A stretch of DNA of 35,746 nucleotides from Rhodospirillales bacterium (GTDB lineage Bacteria; Pseudomonadota; Alphaproteobacteria; UBA828). A program made the position numbers and the translations under genes. The DNA is taken from positions 1-35,746 of the forward strand of contig JAPPMY010000219.1 of NCBI GenBank assembly GCA_028818855.1, written 5' to 3'. The notes beneath the pieces were generated by a model. It made no database searches, had not been told where the DNA came from, and saw only the letters and a program-made list of their open reading frames with translations. Every line of letters begins with the position of its first letter. Position 1 is the stretch's first letter. Shown here in pieces: positions 1 to 7,270 of the stretch.

Positions 1-1471
1 GCTGGCCGTTCCGGCTGAGCGACCACTTCTGCATCGAGACCACCTTCTCGGAGCGAAAGACGTCCTCGCGGTCCGCGCGGTCGAAGATGCCGCGCTGGTT
101 CACCCAGCCGCCAAGATTGGTGGAGACGGTGACGTCGGGCGAGGTGGTGACGATGCGCTCGGCGAGCGGGGTCTCGCCCTTGCCCAGCTCGTTCAGGATG
201 CGGCCGAAGGCCTCCTGCGTCGACATGCGGGCGCCGGGGCGGAGCGGCAGCGCGTCCGGCAGCGGCACGGCCGGCGCAGAATGCCGGCCCGGCTTGCGGT
301 TGAAGGGGGCTGCGGCGATGAACGCCTTCAGCGTCTTCTCGTCGAGGCCGAGGCCCGCGAAGCGCGACCACTCGGCGCCTTCGTCCACGTGCATCGCGGC
401 GCGGAAGTCGGCCATCTGCTCTTCGGTCATGATGCCGGCGTGGTTGTCCTTGTGGCCGGCGAAGGGCAGGCCGAAGCCCTTGATGGTGTAGGCGATGAAG
501 CAGTGGGGCACGTCGGTATCGACCTCGCGCAGCGCCTCCAGCACCGCCTCCATGTCGTGGCCTGCGAGGTTGGTCATCAGGTCCTGCAGGCCGTCGTCGT
601 CGTAGCCGGCGAGCAGCGTCTTGATGCCGGCGACGTGGCCGATGTCCTGGGTCAGCCGCTCGCGCCAGGCGGCGCCGCCCTTGAAGGTGAGCGCGCAGTA
701 GAGCTCGTTGGGGCAGTCGTCGATCCACTGGCGGAGCGCCTCGCCGCCGGGCTTGGCGAAGGCGGCCTGCTGGCGGCGGCCGTACTTCAGGATCACCACC
801 TTCCAGCCGACCGCCTGGAAGAAGTCCTTGATCTTCTGGAACAGGCGGTCGGAGACCACACGGTCGAGGCTCTGGCGGTTATAGTCGATGATCCACCAGA
901 GGTTCCGCACATCGTGCTTCCAGCCCTCCAGCAGCGCCTCGAAGACGTTGCCCTCGTCGAGCTCGGCATCGCCCATGACGGCGATCATGCGGCCGGGCGG
1001 GCGCTGGTCGGGTGCAAGCTTGTGGAAGCGCACGTAGTCCTGGACCATGGAGGCGAAGAGCGTCATGCCGACGCCGAGCCCGACCGAGCCGGTGGAGATG
1101 TCGACGTCGTCGCTGTCCTTGGTGCGCGACGGATAGCTCTGGGCACCACCGAAGGCCCGAAAATCCTCGAGCTTATCGCGGGTCTGATTGCCGAAGAGGT
1201 ACTGGATCGCGTGGAACACCGGGCTCGCATGCGGCTTCACGGCGACCCGGTCGTTCGAGCCGAGCACGTCGAAGTAGAGCGCCGTCATCAGCGTCGCCAC
1301 CGAGGCGCAGGAGGCCTGGTGGCCGCCCACCTTGAGCCCGTCCCGCGCAGGGCGCAGGTGGTTCGCGTTGTGGACCATCCAGGACGACAGCCACAGCACC
1401 TTGCGCTCGAGCGCATTGAGGCAGGCGAGCGCTTCCGGCGCGACGGCCGGTTCGTTCACGAGCTGGCTCAT
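1..1471 (-). CDS. Homodimeric pyruvate dehydrogenase E1 / transketolase-like thiamine diphosphate enzyme (C-terminal part outside window)
   Basis: The gene starts at the ATG on 1471 and runs off the left edge, leaving about 490 residues. A good Shine-Dalgarno (AGGGGAGG) lies just before the ATG. The N-terminal half reads like the ThDP-binding domain of the AceE/transketolase superfamily. HNANHLRP is near residue 36, a KVGGHQAS stretch near 47 and KPHASPVFHAIQYLFG near 79. The ThDP/Mg motif starts with GDAELDEGN at 167 and ends at DYN near 198. The second (pyrimidine-binding) domain begins near the edge. Known relatives decarboxylate 2-oxo acids for acetyl-CoA production or transfer two-carbon units, and many alphaproteobacteria carry a roughly 800-residue copy labelled simply transketolase. 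Substrate cannot be settled here because the C-terminus and any E2/E3 neighbours are missing. It is divergent from the methyltransferase gene, with a 59-bp shared upstream region. Confidence 0.85.
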   Translation of the reverse strand, partial: MSQLVNEPAVAPEALACLNALERKVLWLSSWMVHNANHLRPARDGLKVGGHQASCASVATLMTALYFDVLGSNDRVAVKPHASPVFHAIQYLFGNQTRDKLEDFRAFGGAQSYPSRTKDSDDVDISTGSVGLGVGMTLFASMVQDYVRFHKLAPDQRPPGRMIAVMGDAELDEGNVFEALLEGWKHDVRNLWWIIDYNRQSLDRVVSDRLFQKIKDFFQAVGWKVVILKYGRRQQAAFAKPGGEALRQWIDDCPNELYCALTFKGGAAWRERLTQDIGHVAGIKTLLAGYDDDGLQDLMTNLAGHDMEAVLEALREVDTDVPHCFIAYTIKGFGLPFAGHKDNHAGIMTEEQMADFRAAMHVDEGAEWSRFAGLGLDEKTLKAFIAAAPFNRKPGRHSAPAVPLPDALPLRPGARMSTQEAFGRILNELGKGETPLAERIVTTSPDVTVSTNLGGWVNQRGIFDRADREDVFRSEKVVSMQKWSLSRNGQ

Positions 1472-1530
1472 GGGGCCTCCCCTGGCCGGAGTCTAGCGCA
1501 GAGCGGCCATCGCGGTGAAGGGGGTGCCGG

Positions 1531-2190
1531 ATGAGCCCGCGCCCGCGCGACGAGGACGCGCGCGCCCGGGAGGCCGCCGCCGTGACGCTCGCGGAGTACG
1601 ACGGCATGGCGGACGCCTACCGCCACGGCACGGCCGACCACGACGTGAGCCAGAACATCGCGGCCCTGCTCGACGCCATCGAGGGGGAGCCGCCCTACGC
1701 GATCCTCGATCTCGGCTGCGGGCCGGGCCGCGACCTGCGGGCCTTCTCGGCGCTGGGCCACGAGGTGACAGGCCTCGATGGCGCGGGCGCGCTGGTGGCG
1801 CTCGCGCGTGCGGAGAGCGAGTGCCCCGTGCTGCACCAGGATTTTCTGGCCCTCGACCTGCCGGCGGCCCGCTTCGACGGCATCTTCGCCAACGCCTCGC
1901 TCTTCCACGTGCCCGGCAGCCAGATCGCGCGGGTGCTCGGCGAGCTTGCCGCAGCGCTGAAGCCCGGCGGCGTGCTCTTCTGCTCGAACCCCAGAGGCGA
2001 CAACCAGGAGGGCTGGGTCGGCGGCCGCTACGGCTGCTTCTGGGACCTCGAGACCTGGCGGGCGCTGGTCACCGGTGCGGGCTTCGTCGAGCTGCACCAC
2101 TACTACCGCCCGCCCGGCCGCCCGCGCCACCAGCAGCCCTGGCTCGCCACCGTCTGGCGCAAGGGGGACGCTGGACGGCAGCACCCATGA
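1531..2190 (+). CDS. Class I SAM-dependent methyltransferase
   Basis: The 219-residue product has the class I methyltransferase nucleotide-binding loop DLGCGPGRD at residues 60-68. An acidic residue follows in GHEVTGLDGAG near 85, and the RFDGIFANASLFHV strand comes later. It then has LKPGGVLFCSNPRG, typical of motif III in ubiquinone/menaquinone-type methyltransferases. The ATG at 1531 follows a purine-rich GAAGGGGGTG. The family transfers a methyl group from S-adenosylmethionine to a small molecule, protein or nucleic acid; nothing here identifies the acceptor. It stands alone, divergent from the E1-like gene and followed by a 420-bp gap, so no operon partner helps to assign it. Length is normal for a stand-alone cytoplasmic enzyme of this fold. 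Confidence 0.8.
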   Translation: MSPRPRDEDARAREAAAVTLAEYDGMADAYRHGTADHDVSQNIAALLDAIEGEPPYAILDLGCGPGRDLRAFSALGHEVTGLDGAGALVALARAESECPVLHQDFLALDLPAARFDGIFANASLFHVPGSQIARVLGELAAALKPGGVLFCSNPRGDNQEGWVGGRYGCFWDLETWRALVTGAGFVELHHYYRPPGRPRHQQPWLATVWRKGDAGRQHP

Positions 2191-2610
2191 TCCGGACCGG
2201 CGCTGCCGCCTCTGGACCATGGTGCGGTGGACGGCGCGGGCGGGCGGCGCAGGATGTCGGCATGAGTCCAACGATCATCTCGCGCGCCGGTTCCGGGGAC
2301 CGGGGCGCCGTCTATGCTCTTCCGACGCCTCCGTTCGCGCCCCGGACGGGCGTGCGCCTCCCCAATTTGGCGGTCCGTCCTGAGCCGCATTGGTCCGTCA
2401 TGTGCCACTTTGAGCCGCCTCGTTTGGGCCAGTTTGGGCCACTATGTGCCACTATGTGCCGGTATAGGCCGGTATAGGCCGCGAAAATTGAGTGCTCCGT
2501 TCCGTGAAACACCGTCTCGGACGAGGGACATCGGCGGCGCTACCCGGTGGCCCGAGGGCGGGCCCCGGCCTTACAATGAGGCACGCGATCTGACCGGCGG
2601 ATGACGGGCC
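2191..2610. other. 420-bp intergenic region with no convincing gene
   Basis: No reading frame here looks like a protein; short frames on both strands are Arg/Pro-rich and unconvincing. The gap holds the 10-bp-period array listed separately (2372-2480), then a relatively AT-richer stretch at 2484-2513. A TACAAT hexamer at 2572-2577 could be a -10 box for the persulfide dioxygenase gene starting at 2611, but no -35 box stands at the right distance. I see no terminator hairpin after the methyltransferase. Confidence 0.6.
2372..2480. repeat. Degenerate 10-bp-period tandem array (three successive duplicated 10-mers plus upstream decayed units)
   Basis: From 2421 six 10-bp blocks each end in GCC and come in pairs: GTTTGGGCC twice (each with a different first base), ACTATGTGCC twice exactly, then GGTATAGGCC twice exactly. 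Upstream, GCC or TCC ends recur every 10 bp at 2376, 2386, 2396, 2406 and 2416, with one 4-bp phase shift before 2430. The 20-bp unit starting GGTCCGTC at 2372 is repeated imperfectly at 2392, with 16 of 20 bases matching. This could be a helically phased protein-binding array, slippage-born minisatellite DNA, or the remnant end of an IS21-like element, whose ends carry multiple short repeats. No transposase is present. Confidence 0.75.
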
Positions 2611-3648
2611 ATGATCTTTCGCCAGCTCTACCACATGACCTCCGGCACCTATACGTACCTGCTGGGCGGGCGCGCGGGCGGCGAGGCGCTCATCATCGAC
2701 CCCGTGCAGGAGCAGGTGGAGCGCTATCTCACGCTGCTGGGCGAGCTGGATCTCACCCTCGCCAAGGTGGTGGATACACACGTCCATGCCGATCACATCA
2801 GCGGCATGGCGGAGCTGCGCGACCGCACCAAGTGCGTCACCGTGATGGGCCGGGAGGCGCCGGTGGACGTGGTCTCGATGCGGGTCGGCGACGGCGATGC
2901 GGTCGAGATCGAGGGCGTCAGCCTATGCGCGCTGCACACGCCGGGACACACGGCCGAATCTTACAGCTTCGCCATGGAGGACCGCGTCTTCACCGGCGAC
3001 ACGCTGCTGATCCGGGGCACGGGGCGAACGGACTTCCAGAACGGCGATGCGCTGCAGCAGTACGAGTCGCTCTTCGGCAAGCTGCTCACGCTGGCGGACG
3101 AGACGCTGGTCTACCCCGGCCACGACTACAAGGGCGACACGGTGAGCACCATCGGCGAGGAGAGGCGCTTCAACCCCCGCCTCCAGGTGGAATCGCCCGC
3201 CGACTACGCGGCGATCATGCAGGGCCTCAACCTCGCCAACCCGAAGATGATGGACGTGGCGGTGCCGGCGAACCTGCGGGTGGGCCTCGGCCAGGCCGAC
3301 GACGCGCACCCGGAGTGCGCGATGACCGCGCACGAGGTCATGCACGGCCAGCGCCCCGACGACATTCTCGTGGACCTGCGGGAGGAAGGCGAGCGCGGGC
3401 GGGAAGGCGCGATCCCCAACTCCGTCCACGCCCCCTACGGGCAGCTCGCCGGCATGATCGGCCCGGGCGGGGCGTTGCGCGCGCTCGCCGCGCGGCCGGG
3501 GCACCGGCTGGTCTACTACTGCGCCTTCGGCGAGCGCTCGGCGATGGCGGTGAACGCCTCGCGCGAGGGCGGCCTCGGCAACGTCTGCCACATGATCGGC
3601 GGCATCGCCGCCTGGCGCGAGGCCGGCGGCAGCATCGAAGAGTGCTGA
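2611..3648 (+). CDS. Persulfide dioxygenase (ETHE1-like metallo-beta-lactamase fold) fused to a rhodanese domain
   Basis: The 345-residue protein has an N-terminal metallo-beta-lactamase domain with H57-V-H59-A-D61-H62, H113 in TPGHT, D130 in FTGDTL and H171 in YPGHDY. The GTGRTDFQNGDA stretch after the D130 motif is diagnostic of ETHE1-type persulfide dioxygenases. These use one iron held by two His and one Asp to oxidise glutathione persulfide to sulfite. Residues about 245-345 form a rhodanese domain with its active-site Cys304 in YYCAFGERSA, so sulfur transfer and oxidation may be joined in one chain. Known fusions of this type convert between thiosulfate, glutathione persulfide and sulfite. 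The gene stands alone on the plus strand, 85 bp before the next one. The start fits the family N-terminus, though the upstream SD is modest. Fusion architecture is clear; the direction of flux is inference. Confidence 0.88.
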   Translation: MIFRQLYHMTSGTYTYLLGGRAGGEALIIDPVQEQVERYLTLLGELDLTLAKVVDTHVHADHISGMAELRDRTKCVTVMGREAPVDVVSMRVGDGDAVEIEGVSLCALHTPGHTAESYSFAMEDRVFTGDTLLIRGTGRTDFQNGDALQQYESLFGKLLTLADETLVYPGHDYKGDTVSTIGEERRFNPRLQVESPADYAAIMQGLNLANPKMMDVAVPANLRVGLGQADDAHPECAMTAHEVMHGQRPDDILVDLREEGERGREGAIPNSVHAPYGQLAGMIGPGGALRALAARPGHRLVYYCAFGERSAMAVNASREGGLGNVCHMIGGIAAWREAGGSIEEC

Positions 3649-3732
3649 TCCCATCTCGGTGAGAGCCGGGGCCTGCGCTTGCCCCCTGCCCCGCGCCATG
3701 TTTCAGTCCCGCCCGTTGACGGAGGGGGCGGG

Positions 3733-4845
3733 ATGAAGCTCGGCATGTTCATGATGCCGGTGAACGATCACCGGCGGGACACCCACACGGTGCTCAAGGA
3801 GGACGTGGAGATCGCGGTCGCCTGCGATCGCCTCGGCTTCGACGAGTTCTGGATCGGCGAGCACTACACGACGCTGAGCGAGCCGGTGACCTGCCCCTTC
3901 ATGTTCCTCTCCAACCTGATCGCGCGGACGACGCGCATGAAGCTCGGCACCGGCGTGGTCAACCTGCCGCAGCGCCACCCGGTGCAGACCGCCGCCCACG
4001 CCGCCCTGCTGGATCACCTGAGCGACGGGCGGCTGATCCTGGGCGTGAGCCCCGGCGGGCTCGTCAGCGACTTCGAGATGTTCGGCGTGACCGACCTGCA
4101 GGTCCGCCGCGAGATGGCGGGCGAGGCCATCGAGACCGTGCTCAAGCTCTGGTCCACCGATCCGCCCTACGACATCCGGGGCAAGTACTGGACGCTCCGG
4201 CTCGAGGATTACCACTGGCCCGACCTCGGCGTCGGCGCCATGATCAAGCCCTACCAGAAGCCGCACCCGCCGCTGGTGGCGTCCGCCATGAGCCCGGATT
4301 CGGGCGGGGTGAGAAGCGCCGCCGCGCGCGGCTGGGGCGTGATCTCGGCCAACTTCGTGCCGGTGTCGACCATCAGGAACCACTGGCAGGGATTCTCGGA
4401 GGGCTGCGCGGCGAGCGGCCGGGAGCCGGGGCCGGCGGACTGGCGCGTCGCGCGCTCCGTCTTCGTGGCGGAGGACGACGCCTGGGCCAGAGATTACGTG
4501 CGCGACCCTGCCGGCCCGCTCGCCCACTACTACGGCTACCTGGTGACGCTGGTGAAGCGCGCCGCTTTCCACGCCATCATGAAAAGCGGGCCCGAGATGG
4601 CGGACGAGGACGTGACGCCCGAATACGCGTGCGACGCGTTCTCCATCGCCGGCGATCCGGATTCGGTGGCGGCGCAGATCCTCGCGCTGCGGGACGAGGT
4701 GGGGCCCTTCGGGACCATCCTGATGACCGCGACCGACTGCCTGAACGAGACCCACAAGGCGCACCAGCTCGAGTCCATGCGGCTCATGGCCGACGAGGTC
4801 CTGCCGAGGCTGCGGCGCGCCCTCGGCGACCGGGCCGCGGCCTGA
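3733..4845 (+). CDS. LLM-class flavin-dependent monooxygenase (bacterial luciferase-like)
   Basis: The 370-residue product begins MKLGMFMMPVNDH, and the whole chain follows the luciferase-like TIM-barrel pattern: DRLGFDEFWIGEHY near residue 34, ARTTRMKLGTGVVNLPQRHPV near 73, then LSDGRLILGVSPGG. These are shared with limonene monooxygenase-like and long-chain alkanal monooxygenase-like proteins, which use reduced FMN and O2 on small organic substrates. I chose the ATG at 3733 because it starts the conserved first strand and follows the strong GGAGGGGGCGGG. The in-frame ATG at 3679 would add a low-complexity 18 residues. The TrpF-like gene follows after a few bases, so the two may be co-transcribed. 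Substrate unknown; a reductase partner is not seen nearby. Confidence 0.85.
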   Translation: MKLGMFMMPVNDHRRDTHTVLKEDVEIAVACDRLGFDEFWIGEHYTTLSEPVTCPFMFLSNLIARTTRMKLGTGVVNLPQRHPVQTAAHAALLDHLSDGRLILGVSPGGLVSDFEMFGVTDLQVRREMAGEAIETVLKLWSTDPPYDIRGKYWTLRLEDYHWPDLGVGAMIKPYQKPHPPLVASAMSPDSGGVRSAAARGWGVISANFVPVSTIRNHWQGFSEGCAASGREPGPADWRVARSVFVAEDDAWARDYVRDPAGPLAHYYGYLVTLVKRAAFHAIMKSGPEMADEDVTPEYACDAFSIAGDPDSVAAQILALRDEVGPFGTILMTATDCLNETHKAHQLESMRLMADEVLPRLRRALGDRAAA

Positions 4846-4877
4846 CCTTGCATCCGGCGGCGTCCGGTCCCGCGCGC

Positions 4878-5537
4878 GTGCGGACGCGGGTCAAGATCTG
4901 CTGCATCTCCAGCGTGGGCGAGGCGCGCGCCGCCGTCGCCGCCGGCGCCGATGCCATCGGGCTGGTCTCCGCGATGCCGAGCGGGCCGGGGGTCATCGCG
5001 GAAGACCTGATCGCGGAGATCGCCGCCACCCAGCCGCCGGCGATCGGCACCGTCCTGCTCACGGCGGAGACGGACCCCGCCGCGATCGTCGCCCAGCAGC
5101 GCCGCTGCGGCGTGAACACCATCCAGCTCTGCGACGCGCTCGCGCCAGGCGCCTATCTTCGGCTGCGCGATGCGCTGCCGGGCGTCGCGCTGATCCAGGT
5201 CATCCACGTGCGGGGCGAGGACGACGTCGCCGAGGCGCTGCGCATCGCCGCCCTGGTGGACGGGCTGCTGCTCGATTCCGGCAACCCGTCTGCGACCGTG
5301 AAGGAGCTGGGCGGCACGGGCCGCGTCCACGACTGGGCACTCAGCCGGCGTATCGTGGCCGACGCCCCCTGCCCCGTCTTCCTCGCCGGCGGGCTCAATG
5401 CCGGCAACGTGGCGGGCGCGATCGGCCGGGTGCGCCCCTACGGCGTCGACCTCTGTAACGGGGTGCGCACGGAGGGTGCGCTCGACTCGGCCAAGCTCGC
5501 CGCCTTCATGGCCGCGGTGGCCGGGGCGGACGCATGA
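4878..5537 (+). CDS. Divergent phosphoribosylanthranilate isomerase (TrpF)-like protein
   Basis: The frame gives about 219 residues with a TrpF-like beta/alpha-barrel layout. It opens KICCISSVGEARAAVAAGADAIG, where classical TrpF has KICGIT, then has LLLDS and GGTGRVHDW, then AGGLNAGNVAGAI. The first-strand Cys and the Asp of LLLDS, which match the TrpF general base and acid, are present. The phosphate-binding segment is altered: GVDLCNGVR stands where GVDVSSGVE is usual. The protein may therefore be a paralog with another phosphorylated substrate, and no other trp gene is nearby. The start is uncertain. A GTG at 4878 gives the expected family length, but a TTG at 4848, two bases after the previous stop, is also in frame, and neither has a clear SD. 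It probably follows the LLM gene in one transcript. Confidence 0.75.
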   Translation: MRTRVKICCISSVGEARAAVAAGADAIGLVSAMPSGPGVIAEDLIAEIAATQPPAIGTVLLTAETDPAAIVAQQRRCGVNTIQLCDALAPGAYLRLRDALPGVALIQVIHVRGEDDVAEALRIAALVDGLLLDSGNPSATVKELGGTGRVHDWALSRRIVADAPCPVFLAGGLNAGNVAGAIGRVRPYGVDLCNGVRTEGALDSAKLAAFMAAVAGADA

Positions 5538-5597
5538 GCCCGACTCCCAAGTTCACGCAAAAGCACGTATTGATGGCGAAGCACACGGATCAACGCT

Positions 5598-5613
5598 GGC
5601 CACGTGCGTGGCC
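5598..5613. promoter_or_regulatory. Near-perfect palindrome upstream of the OsmC-family gene
   Basis: The sequence GGCCACG-TG-CGTGGCC is a 7-bp inverted repeat with a 2-bp centre. It lies 18 bp before the ATG of the OsmC gene. Such a position would suit an operator or a start-proximal hairpin. OsmC/Ohr genes are often controlled by MarR-type repressors, but the gene for one is not in the window, so the role is a guess. Confidence 0.3.
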
Positions 5614-5631
5614 GCCAACGGGAGATGGACC

Positions 5632-6162
5632 ATGAGCGACGAACTGCGCACCATGATCGCCGAGACGCAGGAGGCTTTCCGCGCCGACCCGGCGGAGGCG
5701 CAAGCCACCTTCGAATCCGTGTCGTCCCTCGGCGAGGGCTTCCGCTCCGAGGTGACGATGCGCGATCACCGGCTGGTGGTGGACGAACCGGAGAGCCTAG
5801 GCGGCACTGACACGGGACCGAACCCGGTCGAGCTGATCCTGGCGGCGCTCGGCACCTGCCAGGAGATCACTTACCGCGCCTATGCTGCGGCCCTCGGCGT
5901 TCCGCTGGAGCACGTCTCAGTGACGCTGGAAGGCGATATCGACCTGCGCGGCTTCTTCGCCGTCGACGAGTCCGTCAGGCCGGGCTACCAGGGCCTGCGC
6001 GGCACGGTGCGCGTGGTCTCGTCGGCCGACGAGGCGACGCTGGCAACGCTGCAGCAAGCGGTCAACGCCCACTGCCCGGTGCTCGACATCGTCTCCAACC
6101 CCGTGCCCGTCGAGCTGACGCTGGAAAAGGCAGAGAGCGCCAGCGCCGAGGCCGCGGAATAG
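5632..6162 (+). CDS. OsmC/Ohr-family protein (thiol-dependent peroxidase fold)
   Basis: The 176-residue protein has the OsmC fold with its two characteristic cysteines: Cys76 in LAALGTCQEIT and Cys148 in NAHCPVLD. In characterised members these form the peroxidatic/resolving pair that reduces organic hydroperoxides. GGTDTGPNPVELILAALG before Cys76 is typical of the YhfA-like OsmC branch, which is less well characterised than Ohr. The ATG at 5632 follows GGGAGATGG. It lies about 95 bp after the TrpF-like gene, with a small palindrome in between. Cytoplasmic; no signal peptide. The family is clear; the natural substrate (hydroperoxide, sulfur compound or other) is not. Confidence 0.88.
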   Translation: MSDELRTMIAETQEAFRADPAEAQATFESVSSLGEGFRSEVTMRDHRLVVDEPESLGGTDTGPNPVELILAALGTCQEITYRAYAAALGVPLEHVSVTLEGDIDLRGFFAVDESVRPGYQGLRGTVRVVSSADEATLATLQQAVNAHCPVLDIVSNPVPVELTLEKAESASAEAAE

Positions 6163-6244
6163 GGCGCGCAGACAGACATTCGAACGCGCGTCGGCTAAGC
6201 TGGGCGCAGCCTGGATACGCACGCAAACTCAAGGGGGAACCTCC

Positions 6245-7228
6245 ATGAAACGACTCATCGTCGCCGCGCTCGCGGCGGCAGGCATCGCCGTGGGCGGCAT
6301 GGCCCAGGCCGACGACTTCACGCCGGCCGTCGTCTTCGACATGGGCGGCAAGTTCGACAAATCGTTCAACGAGGCCGCCTTCAACGGCGCCGAGAAGTTC
6401 AAGGCCGACACCGGCATCCAGTACCGCGAGTTCGAGGTCACGAACCCGTCCATGCGCGAGCAGGCGCTCCGCAACATGGCGCGGCGCGGCGCGCAGGTGG
6501 TGGTGGCGATGGGCTTCGCCCAGGCGGCGGCGGTCGAGACCGTGGCGCAGGAGTTCCCCGAGACCAAGTTCACCCTGATCGACATGGTGGTGGACCTGCC
6601 CAACGTGCAGTCGGTGATCTTCAAGGAGCACGAGGGCTCGTTCCTGGTCGGCATGGCGGCGGCGATGGCCTCCCAGACCGGAAAGGTGGGCTTCGTCGGC
6701 GGCATGGATATCCCGCTTATCCGCAAGTTCGCGCTGGGCTACGTGGAGGGCGCGAAGCACGTCAATCCGGACATCGAGATCTTCCAGAACATGACCGGGA
6801 CCACGCCCGCTGCCTGGAACGATCCGACCAAGGGCGGCGAGCTCGCGCGCAGCCAGTTCGACCGGGGCGCGGACGTGGTCTACGCCGCCGCCGGCGGCAC
6901 CGGCATCGGCGTCTACCAGGCGGCCAAGGACGCCGGCAAGCTCGCCATCGGCGTGGACAGCAACCAGAACTACATCCACCCCGGCACGATGCTGACCTCG
7001 ATGATCAAGCGCGTGGACGTGGCGGTCTACGAATCCTTCAAGGCGGCCCAGGAGGGGACTTGGCAGGGCGGCATCCAGGTGCTCGGCCTCGCCGAGGACG
7101 GCGTCGGCTGGGCCGTCGACGAGCACAACCGCAGCCTCGTCTCGGACGAGATGGAGGCCGCGGTCGAGCAGGCGCGCCAGGACATCATCGCCGGCACCAT
7201 CCAGGTGACCGACTACATGGCGCAGTAG
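6245..7228 (+). CDS. BMP-family ABC transporter substrate-binding protein
   Basis: The 327-residue protein opens with a Sec signal peptide (MKRL, a hydrophobic run, then an AQA-DD cleavage region near residue 23) and has no lipobox Cys, so it should be a soluble periplasmic protein. The mature part has the BMP/PnrA pattern: VVFDMGGKFDKSFNEAAF near residue 30, REFEV, and later GVDSNQNYIHPG and MLTSMIKRVD. PnrA and BmpA relatives bind nucleosides, and other members bind related small compounds. The ATG follows AAGGGGGAACCTCC. It is the first gene of a four-gene importer operon, and the ATPase starts 42 bp downstream. The ligand is not determined by sequence alone. Confidence 0.92.
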   Translation: MKRLIVAALAAAGIAVGGMAQADDFTPAVVFDMGGKFDKSFNEAAFNGAEKFKADTGIQYREFEVTNPSMREQALRNMARRGAQVVVAMGFAQAAAVETVAQEFPETKFTLIDMVVDLPNVQSVIFKEHEGSFLVGMAAAMASQTGKVGFVGGMDIPLIRKFALGYVEGAKHVNPDIEIFQNMTGTTPAAWNDPTKGGELARSQFDRGADVVYAAAGGTGIGVYQAAKDAGKLAIGVDSNQNYIHPGTMLTSMIKRVDVAVYESFKAAQEGTWQGGIQVLGLAEDGVGWAVDEHNRSLVSDEMEAAVEQARQDIIAGTIQVTDYMAQ

Positions 7229-7270
7229 CGCGGGCGCCCGGCGCAGGCCGGCCGCCAAGGCGCTAGCCCC

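Noticed and set aside
2372-2480. CRISPR array
   Set aside because: Units are only 10 bp, degenerate and directly adjacent, with no unique spacers and no cas genes in the window.
2314-2604. A 96-codon frame in the intergenic region
   Set aside because: It is generated by the repeat array and GC-rich sequence, lacks a good ribosome-binding site and has no family features.
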